A DNA stretch of 64,000 nucleotides from assembly GCA_049520515.1 (NCBI GenBank), contig JBEKPS010000003.1, positions 310,001 to 374,000 of the forward strand, given 5' to 3'. Under the pieces are notes generated by a model, which searched no databases, was not told the origin of the DNA, and saw nothing but the letters and a program-made list of their open reading frames with translations. The stretch is from JAFAMS01 sp049520515 (GTDB lineage Bacteria > Vulcanimicrobiota > Vulcanimicrobiia > Vulcanimicrobiales > Vulcanimicrobiaceae). Of the stretch, positions 48,555 to 54,890 are shown one piece after another. The position numbers and the translations under genes are program-made. How positions within the stretch are numbered: the first letter of the stretch is position 1; every line of letters begins with the position of its first letter.

Positions 48555-49318
48555 TATTTCATGTCTCCGAGATAGGCGCGGCGCACCATCTCGTTGTGGC
48601 GAATCTCGTCCGGCGTTCCAACCGCAAGGATCCCGCCCGTCTGCATGACGGTGATCGTGTCGGAGATTGCCATCACCGTGTCGATGTCGTGCTCGACCAA
48701 GATGACCGTCCGGTTTGCGACGATGCGCTTGATCAGCTCCACCGTCGATTGGGTCTCGGCCGGCGACATCCCGGCGAGCGGCTCGTCGAGCAACAGCACC
48801 TTCGGCTCGACTGCGAGGACGAGTCCGATCTCGAGGCGACGCTGGTCGCCATGCGAAAGATTTTCCGCGCGTGCGTCTTGGACGCCCGAGAGGCCGATGT
48901 CGCCGAGAATCTGTCGCGTCCGCTCGCCGATATTCCCCATGCGGGATCCGGGCAAGAAGAAGTTCCCCTTCCCGTCATGAACCGCTTGGACCGCCAGGCG
49001 CACGTTTTCGCTCACGCTCAATTTCCCGAAGATATTGGTGATCTGAAACGAGCGCGCGATGCCGAGACGCGCGCGGCGATAGGCCGGCAAATCGGTGATG
49101 TCACGGTCTTCGAACCAGATGCGTCCGTGCGTCGGCGGCAGCAACCCCGAGAGCAAATTGAAGAACGTCGTTTTGCCGGCGCCGTTGGGTCCGATGATCG
49201 TGCGCACGCCGCCGCGTGGTATCTCGATCGAAATGTCGTTAACGGCGCGGAATCCGGCGAAGTGCCGCGAGAGATTTTCCGTCCGGAACGCGTAACCGGT
49301 TCCCAGGGTGGTCGTCAT
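48554..49318 (-). CDS. livG: Branched-chain amino-acid-type ABC transporter ATPase LivG
   Basis: A 254-residue ABC ATPase. Walker A I-G-P-N-G-A-G-K-T-T, the LivG-specific insert after F-F-N-L-L-S-G, signature L-S-H-G-D-Q-R-R-L-E-I and Walker B V-L-L-L-D-E-P are all intact; L-S-H-G (instead of LSGG) is a common LivG variant. A long open frame continues upstream of ATG 49318 (to 49663) but overlaps livM, and the homology begins after the ATG, which overlaps the livM stop (ATGA). It pairs with LivF to power LivHM. Confidence 0.95.
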   Translation of the reverse strand: MTTTLGTGYAFRTENLSRHFAGFRAVNDISIEIPRGGVRTIIGPNGAGKTTFFNLLSGLLPPTHGRIWFEDRDITDLPAYRRARLGIARSFQITNIFGKLSVSENVRLAVQAVHDGKGNFFLPGSRMGNIGERTRQILGDIGLSGVQDARAENLSHGDQRRLEIGLVLAVEPKVLLLDEPLAGMSPAETQSTVELIKRIVANRTVILVEHDIDTVMAISDTITVMQTGGILAVGTPDEIRHNEMVRRAYLGDMK

Positions 49319-50403
49319 GGCCGTTGCGACGCGACTTCTTCGGACATCTCTACCTCGAGGCGCGCCCGGCGCGAGAACAGGCGGCGAAGCGCACTCCGTC
49401 CTCCGTAATGCTCGATGTCTTCGACCGCACCCCAAATCCCGCGCGGCGCGATCAGGACGAAGACGACGAACACGGCACCGATCACTGCTTCCCAGTACTT
49501 CGTCATCTGCGAAACGTCGTTCTGCAATTGCCAATAGATGAACGATCCCAGCATCGGTCCGAAAAACGTTTGAATCCCACCCAGCAGCGACATCATCACG
49601 ACGCGCCCGCTGTATTCGATCGAACCGGCGTCGGGCGTGATCGACTGCTGGTAGTAGGTCCATAAGCAGCCGGCAATAGCCGGGAAGAGTGCCGAGACGA
49701 AGAACGCGTTGACGCGAAACTTACGCACGTCGTATCCGAGAAATTCGGCGCGCTGTTCGTTCTCACGGATAGCGTGGCACACCGAGCCGAACGGTGACTC
49801 GATCATCCACCAAATGATCGCGAGCGCGACGAAGATAACGATCGCCGCGAAATAATAGAAATGCCAAGACTCGTTGAGAAAACCCGCGGGGAAGCCCGGC
49901 AAAGTTGGACGCGAAATGGCTTGCAGTCCGTCCTCGCCGCCGGTGAACGCGTCGAACTTATACGTCATGAAGTAGACGACTTGCGCGAACGCGAGCGTGA
50001 TCATCGAGAAATAGATCCCGCTCGAGCGCGGAACGATCAGCCGAGCCAGTAAGAACGCAAGCGCAGCGACGAGACCGAGCGAAAGCAACAGGCTGGTAAT
50101 CAAACTGTCCGCGCCGGCCCATACGAGATTCGTACCGCCCACCGTTACGTTGAAGCCCTTCGTCGCGAGTGCCGTCGTGTACGCGCCGATCGTGAAGAAC
50201 ATGGCGTGTCCGAACGAGAGATCGCCGACGTGTCCGAAGAGCAGATTGAAGCCCATCGCAAAGAGTGCGAAGATCGCAATCGTTGTTCCGAGGTCAATGA
50301 ATCCAGCTCGTCCGACGAACGGATTTGCACCCGGCAATAGCCACGGCAAAATTAATAGAACGATCGCCGTCCAAAGCAGTGGATGCTTTAGGAAGCGCAT
50401 CAA
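49315..50403 (-). CDS. livM: Branched-chain amino-acid-type ABC permease LivM
   Basis: A 362-residue permease with about ten predicted transmembrane helices. Family markers are A-L-F-A-M-G-F-N-L-L-F-G-H-V-G-D-L-S-F-G-H-A near residue 50, E-N-E-Q-R-A-E-F-L-G-Y-D near 220 and G-G-I-Q-T-F-F-G-P near 285. The C-terminus is extended by a charged tail of about 40 residues. The ATG lies six bases after the livH stop. With LivH it forms the membrane channel of a high-affinity importer of hydrophobic amino acids, urea/amide-type solutes or aromatic acids; substrate would be set by the missing binding protein. Confidence 0.94.
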   Translation of the reverse strand: MMRFLKHPLLWTAIVLLILPWLLPGANPFVGRAGFIDLGTTIAIFALFAMGFNLLFGHVGDLSFGHAMFFTIGAYTTALATKGFNVTVGGTNLVWAGADSLITSLLLSLGLVAALAFLLARLIVPRSSGIYFSMITLAFAQVVYFMTYKFDAFTGGEDGLQAISRPTLPGFPAGFLNESWHFYYFAAIVIFVALAIIWWMIESPFGSVCHAIRENEQRAEFLGYDVRKFRVNAFFVSALFPAIAGCLWTYYQQSITPDAGSIEYSGRVVMMSLLGGIQTFFGPMLGSFIYWQLQNDVSQMTKYWEAVIGAVFVVFVLIAPRGIWGAVEDIEHYGGRSALRRLFSRRARLEVEMSEEVASQRP

Positions 50404-50409
50404 TGCGTG

Positions 50410-51297
50410 TTACTCAAAGAGCCCTTCGACGCCGAATAAACCCCGCGGCCTTATTAGCAAGATGATGCCCATGATCAAAAAGCCGGTCATCTCAACGGCG
50501 GGCGGCCAGATCAGCTCCATCAGGCTCGAGAGGATCCCGATCAAAAGTCCGCCGACAACGGCTCCCCAGAAGGAGCCGATTCCGCCGACGATGACGATCA
50601 CAAAGGTGAGAATCACCCACTCCGACGCGAGCGTCGGCTGAATGGCGTAGACGGGCGCGGCGAGTGCGCCGGCGAGTCCGGCCATGAACGAGCCGATCCC
50701 GAACACGAGCGTAAACATCATCGGCATGTTGATCCCGAGGATGCGTACCATTTCGGCATCGCGCGTCCCGGCGCGAATGATCATTCCGATGTTGGTGCGA
50801 TTGACGAGAAGCCATACCAGCGCTAGCACGACGATCGTGATCGCGACCAGCATCACGTCCTTATAAAGTGGAAACTCCGAGTTGCCGATTGCGAGCGTGC
50901 CGCTGAATTTGTCGGGAAGCTCGAAACGAACCGCGTCGTCGCCCCATATTCGCCGAACGACCTGCTCGAAAATCAGCGCGGTACCGAACGTCAGCAGCAG
51001 CGTGTATTCGGGAATGCGTTTGTAGAGCGGGCGAATCAGCGTCGATTCGAAGAGCATGCCAAAGGCGCCGATGATCGATGCCGCGAGCAGAATGCTTCCC
51101 CAGAAACCGACTATGGGATCGAGCGAATACGCGACGTACGCACCGAGCATGAAAAACGAGCCGTGCGAATAATTGATGACACCCATAAGCCCAAGGATGA
51201 TGTTGAGCCCGAGCGCAACAAGGATGTAGAGCATCCCGAGCGTGACGCCGTTGATGAACTGATCCGTGAATTGGTGAAGCGTCAGGGCTAAAAACAA
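50410..51297 (-). CDS. livH: Branched-chain amino-acid-type ABC permease LivH
   Basis: A 295-residue permease with eight or so helices. F-I-N-G-V-T-L-G-M-L-Y-I-L-V-A-L-G near residue 14, G-V-I-N-Y-S-H-G-S-F-F-M-L-G-A-Y near 39 and A-G-T-R-D-A-E-M-V-R-I-L-G-I-N near 175 mark LivH. Start is TTG 51297 with AGGAG six bases upstream. It is the first gene of the long minus-strand run ending at 33542, so its promoter probably lies in 51298-51421, opposite the ribbon-helix-helix genes and next to the inverted repeat at 51354. Confidence 0.94.
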   Translation of the reverse strand: MFLALTLHQFTDQFINGVTLGMLYILVALGLNIILGLMGVINYSHGSFFMLGAYVAYSLDPIVGFWGSILLAASIIGAFGMLFESTLIRPLYKRIPEYTLLLTFGTALIFEQVVRRIWGDDAVRFELPDKFSGTLAIGNSEFPLYKDVMLVAITIVVLALVWLLVNRTNIGMIIRAGTRDAEMVRILGINMPMMFTLVFGIGSFMAGLAGALAAPVYAIQPTLASEWVILTFVIVIVGGIGSFWGAVVGGLLIGILSSLMELIWPPAVEMTGFLIMGIILLIRPRGLFGVEGLFE

Positions 51298-51353
51298 AAA
51301 AAGCTCCTAAGACGACTAAGCTTGCGCTTTTTCGTTCACCTCGACCCACCGGA

Positions 51354-51375
51354 CCTTCGGACTGTTGTCGGAAGG
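51354..51375 (+). promoter_or_regulatory. Inverted repeat between livH and ribbon-helix-helix genes (candidate operator)
   Basis: CCTTCGGAC (51354-51362) and GTCGGAAGG (51367-51375) form a 9-bp dyad with one mismatch around TGTT. It sits in the divergent intergenic region 57 bases before livH and 47 before the first RHH gene. RHH proteins often bind such sites and autoregulate; a short hairpin is the alternative. Confidence 0.45.
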
Positions 51376-51421
51376 AACGATGGGAAACAGGCTCCTCATT
51401 TCTTACGTAATAGAAAACGAT

Positions 51422-51709
51422 ATGGCCCGAAGAAGCACCACTGTCTCAGTTGCCGCCGGTTCGAAACGCTCCGGTGGAAATCACCGCCAAAATCCACCGG
51501 CTGCACGTGCAGTCGTCCGCATCGCCACCGTATCGCACACGCTCGATCTTCGTCTTGCGGAGCGTTTGCGGGAGTTCGCTTTCCGTCAACGGATCAGCGA
51601 GAGCGCTGTCATAGAACACGCTCTGCGTTCCTTCTTTGATGGAGGGAGCGACACCGAACTCGGCGCTCAGCTCCGTCGCGCCGGCGCGAGCCTCCGACGC
51701 CGAGCCTAG
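51422..51709 (+). CDS. Ribbon-helix-helix (CopG/Arc-like) DNA-binding protein, copy 1
   Basis: About 95 residues. After a 35-residue basic, Ser/Pro-rich arm, the C-terminal 60 residues carry the RHH pattern: a beta-strand V-S-H-T-L-D-L-R-L, helix A A-E-R-L-R-E-F-A-F-R-Q-R and helix B S-E-S-A-V-I-E-H-A-L-R-S-F-F, ending with L-G-A-Q-L-R-R-A-G-A-S-L-R-R-R. It closely resembles the next gene (shared A-F-x-Q-R-[IL]-S-E-S and a L-R-x-x-G-A-x-L-R-R end). Start ATG 51422 is likely; earlier ATGs (51365, 51380) exist. Probably a transcriptional regulator, possibly of the liv run or of itself; no toxin gene is beside it. Confidence 0.72.
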   Translation: MARRSTTVSVAAGSKRSGGNHRQNPPAARAVVRIATVSHTLDLRLAERLREFAFRQRISESAVIEHALRSFFDGGSDTELGAQLRRAGASLRRRA

Positions 51710-51758
51710 TCCCTAGCCCAATCGAGGGCTTTGCCGCCTGGTAGGCTAAGGGCCGAGC

Positions 51759-51992
51759 ATGCCGAGGCGTCTTGCCGCGCCCGCCGCGCCCGAGGTCGTG
51801 AAGCTGTCCGTGAACGTCTCCGAGGAGATCGGCACGCGGTTGCGCCAGGTCGCGTTCGAGCAGCGGTTGAGCGAAAGCTCGATCGTGGAAGTCGCACTGG
51901 GATTGCTTTTTCGGCGCAGTGACGGTCCGTCGCTCGGTACGGTTTTACGTCAACACGGCGCAACGTTAAGACGCAAGCGACAGAAGACGTAG
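51759..51992 (+). CDS. Ribbon-helix-helix (CopG/Arc-like) DNA-binding protein, copy 2
   Basis: A 77-residue paralogue of the preceding protein: strand V-V-K-L-S-V-N-V-S, helix E-I-G-T-R-L-R-Q-V-A-F-E-Q-R, turn L-S-E-S, helix S-I-V-E-V-A-L-G-L-L-F, and a conserved tail L-G-T-V-L-R-Q-H-G-A-T-L-R-R-K-R. RHH proteins dimerise to insert the N-terminal strands into the major groove; two adjacent paralogues could homo- or heterodimerise. It lies 49 bases after copy 1 and upstream of clpC. A role as an antitoxin is not supported, because no toxin-like frame follows. Confidence 0.75.
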   Translation: MPRRLAAPAAPEVVKLSVNVSEEIGTRLRQVAFEQRLSESSIVEVALGLLFRRSDGPSLGTVLRQHGATLRRKRQKT

Positions 51993-52154
51993 GAAGAGCC
52001 GTCTTTCGATTCCGAAACTCGCTTAACGGGCATAGGGTCATGGAGTCACTGGTCTTCGAGCATTAGCATTTGATGTGCTCAACCAACGCAACCGCATTGC
52101 CGGTCGTTGAGGGTACAGAAGGGTTCGACAGACCGTCTACGGAGTATCGCCAGT

Positions 52155-54656
52155 ATGTCAATGTGGGAGCCGTTCACCGAGAGAGCACGACGTAGCATCG
52201 TGCTCGCGCAAGAAGAAGCGCAGCGGCTCGGAAATAATTACATAGGGACCGAGCATATTCTGCTCGGCATAATCTCTGAGGGCGAGAGCCTCGCGGCTAA
52301 AGTCCTGGAGACGCTTGGCGTCAATCTTGCCAAGGTTCGACAAGAAGTCGAGGCCATCGTCGGCCGCGGCGGTCAAACCGTCCAGCAAGAAATGGTCTTC
52401 ACGCCTCGTGCGAAGCGCGTCATCGAGCTGGCCTTCGAAGAAGCTCGACAGCTGAATCACAACTACATCGGTACTGAGCACCTATTGCTTGGATTGATAA
52501 GAGAAGGTGAAGGCGTTGCCGCGCGCGTCCTAACGAATTTGGGCGTCGATCCCGCCAAGGTTCGCGTGCAAACGACCTCGCTGCTCGGAGCCGAAGGTCA
52601 GCCGCCGGCACCCAAGGGTAAGTCGAAGACGCCGACGCTCGATGCCTATGGCCGCGATCTCACGGCGCTCGCACGCGAGAACAAGCTGGACCCCGTCATC
52701 GGGCGCGCAAGCGAAATCGAGCGGGTCATTCAGATTCTCTCGCGCCGTACCAAGAACAACCCAGCCCTCATCGGCGAGCCCGGCGTCGGCAAAACGGCAA
52801 TTGCCGAAGGTTTGGCGCAGCGGGTCATCAAGGGCGAGATTCCCGAACCGCTCCGCGATCGGCGCGTGATCACGCTCGATCTTGCGGGACTGGTCGCAGG
52901 CACGAAGTATCGCGGCGAGTTCGAAGAGCGCATGAAGCGCGTCATGGACGAGATCCGCGGGGCCGCCGGCGAGATCATTCTGTTTATCGATGAGCTGCAC
53001 ACCCTGGTTGGGGCAGGCGCTGCCGAGGGCGCAATCGACGCCAGTAACATCATCAAACCGGCGCTGGCGCGCGGCGAGCTGCAGTGCATCGGCGCAACGA
53101 CGCTCAACGAATTTCGCAAGCACATCGAAAAAGACTCGGCTCTGGAACGGCGTTTCCAGCCGATTATGGTTGGCGAACCGTCGATCGATGAGACGATCGA
53201 GATACTCAAGGGTCTACGCGACCGGTACGAGGCGCACCACAAAGTGCAGATCACGGACGAGGCGCTGGCCGCGGCCGCGAAACTCTCGGACCGCTACATT
53301 TCGGATCGCTTCCTTCCCGACAAAGCGGTAGACCTCGTCGACGAAGCCTCCTCGCGCGTTAGGTTGCAAGCCATGCTACCGCCGCAAGAGATCCGCGATA
53401 TCGAAGCCGAGATCCGCAAGGTCAAGGCCGAAAAAGAATCGGTCGTCAAGTCGCAAGAGTTCGAGAAAGCCGCCGCAATTCGGGATCGCGAAGAAAAGCT
53501 TCGCCTCGAAAAGCAGCGTCTCGAAACCGAGTGGCAAGAGCGCAAATCGCAGGTCGATAAGACTCTCCGCGTCACCGAGGACGACATCGCTCAGATCGTC
53601 GCTTCGTGGACGAAGATTCCGGTCAGCAAGCTCGCGCAAGCTGAAACCGAGAAGCTGCTCTCGATGGAGGACGCCTTACACAAGCGCGTCATCGGTCAGC
53701 ATCCAGCCATCTCGGTTCTCACGCGCGCCATTCGCCGTTCGCGTGCCGGACTGAAGAATCCGAAGCGCCCAATCGGTGCGTTCCTATTCCTCGGTCCGAC
53801 GGGCGTCGGCAAGACGGAAGTCGCACGCAGCGTCGCAGAGTTTCTCTTCGACGATTCCGAGGCGATGATTCGCATCGATATGTCCGAGTACATGGAGAAA
53901 TATTCAGTCTCGCGGCTCGTCGGCGCACCTCCGGGATACGTCGGTTACGAGGAAGGCGGACAGCTTACCGAAGCCGTGCGTCGCCGTCCGTACTGCGTCG
54001 TACTGCTCGATGAGATCGAGAAAGCGCACCCCGATGTCTTCAACCTGCTCTTGCAAGTGTTTGAAGATGGCCGCTTGACCGATTCGCAAGGCCGTACGGT
54101 CGACTTCAAAAACTCCGTCATCATCATGACCTCGAACGTCGGCGCAGTCGGCATGCAGACGAACACCGACGTCGGCTTCCGTCCGCAGCGTGACGCAGGG
54201 CAGAGCGACGACGTAGCCTACGAACGAATGAAGAACAAGGTGCTCGAAGAGGTCAAGCATACGTTCCGCCCTGAGTTCCTCAACCGTCTCGACGAAACAG
54301 TCGTCTTCCATCAGTTGTCGCGTCCGGAGATCGAACAAATCGTCGGACTCGAGCTCGAGAAAGTCATTCGCGAAGTCAAGGCGCAAGAGATGTTCCTCGA
54401 GGCAACGGAAGAAGCCAAGACACTCTTGGCCAAGAAGGGTTGGGATCCGCAATTCGGTGCCCGGCCGTTGCGGCGAGCAATCCAGCGCGAAGTTGAAGAC
54501 GAGCTCGCGGAAGAAATGCTGCGCGGCAGGTTCGGACCCGGCGATCGCATTCTGTGCGAAGTCGATCCGGATAATCCCGACAAGCTGCGTTTCAGCAAAA
54601 TTCCGACGATCGAGCCTCCCGCGGCGCCATCGGCGCCGGAGATTCAACCGGCGTAA
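52155..54656 (+). CDS. clpC: ATP-dependent Clp protease ATP-binding subunit ClpC
   Basis: An 833-residue AAA+ unfoldase. The N-terminal domain has two Clp repeats (each with N-Y-I-G-T-E-H-[IL]-L-L-G). AAA-1 has Walker A G-E-P-G-V-G-K-T at residues 207-214 and a Y-R-G-E-F-E pore loop. The middle domain contains the UVR-like K-S-Q-E-F-E-K-A-A-A-I-R-D. AAA-2 has G-P-T-G-V-G-K-T at 547-554 and G-Y-V-G-Y-E-E-G-G. It unfolds proteins for ClpP. In Firmicutes clpC is preceded by ctsR-mcsAB; here it follows two RHH genes, so control must differ. ATG 52155 with GGAG 11 bases upstream is chosen; ATG 52161 is possible. Confidence 0.96.
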   Translation: MSMWEPFTERARRSIVLAQEEAQRLGNNYIGTEHILLGIISEGESLAAKVLETLGVNLAKVRQEVEAIVGRGGQTVQQEMVFTPRAKRVIELAFEEARQLNHNYIGTEHLLLGLIREGEGVAARVLTNLGVDPAKVRVQTTSLLGAEGQPPAPKGKSKTPTLDAYGRDLTALARENKLDPVIGRASEIERVIQILSRRTKNNPALIGEPGVGKTAIAEGLAQRVIKGEIPEPLRDRRVITLDLAGLVAGTKYRGEFEERMKRVMDEIRGAAGEIILFIDELHTLVGAGAAEGAIDASNIIKPALARGELQCIGATTLNEFRKHIEKDSALERRFQPIMVGEPSIDETIEILKGLRDRYEAHHKVQITDEALAAAAKLSDRYISDRFLPDKAVDLVDEASSRVRLQAMLPPQEIRDIEAEIRKVKAEKESVVKSQEFEKAAAIRDREEKLRLEKQRLETEWQERKSQVDKTLRVTEDDIAQIVASWTKIPVSKLAQAETEKLLSMEDALHKRVIGQHPAISVLTRAIRRSRAGLKNPKRPIGAFLFLGPTGVGKTEVARSVAEFLFDDSEAMIRIDMSEYMEKYSVSRLVGAPPGYVGYEEGGQLTEAVRRRPYCVVLLDEIEKAHPDVFNLLLQVFEDGRLTDSQGRTVDFKNSVIIMTSNVGAVGMQTNTDVGFRPQRDAGQSDDVAYERMKNKVLEEVKHTFRPEFLNRLDETVVFHQLSRPEIEQIVGLELEKVIREVKAQEMFLEATEEAKTLLAKKGWDPQFGARPLRRAIQREVEDELAEEMLRGRFGPGDRILCEVDPDNPDKLRFSKIPTIEPPAAPSAPEIQPA

Positions 54657-54890
54657 GAGCGCTGTGCGCAGGCTCCACTGACTGGGTTTGTTACGTGGCG
54701 ATCGAGGCTTCCGGCCTCGATCGCTTCGTGGTTTGCACGTGATATAGTCCGGCCGGCGCTTGAGCTCGTCGACGCCGGCGGTGTCACCTTACGCACCGTC
54801 GACGATGCGCGCATCGAGGCGAGCGTTCGATCGAACGGACACGCACCGGATGTTGCAATCGAATGGGCGGGCGGCACCGGTCCACAAGGT

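Noticed and set aside
51422..51992. Toxin-antitoxin pair
   Set aside because: Both genes are RHH DNA-binding proteins; neither neighbour nor the other frame encodes a RelE, VapC or MazF-like toxin.
52058..52080. Possible heat-shock (CIRCE/CtsR-type) operator upstream of clpC
   Set aside because: Only a 5-bp inverted repeat (GAGCA/TGCTC) is found; it does not match TTAGCACTC-N9-GAGTGCTAA or the CtsR heptad.
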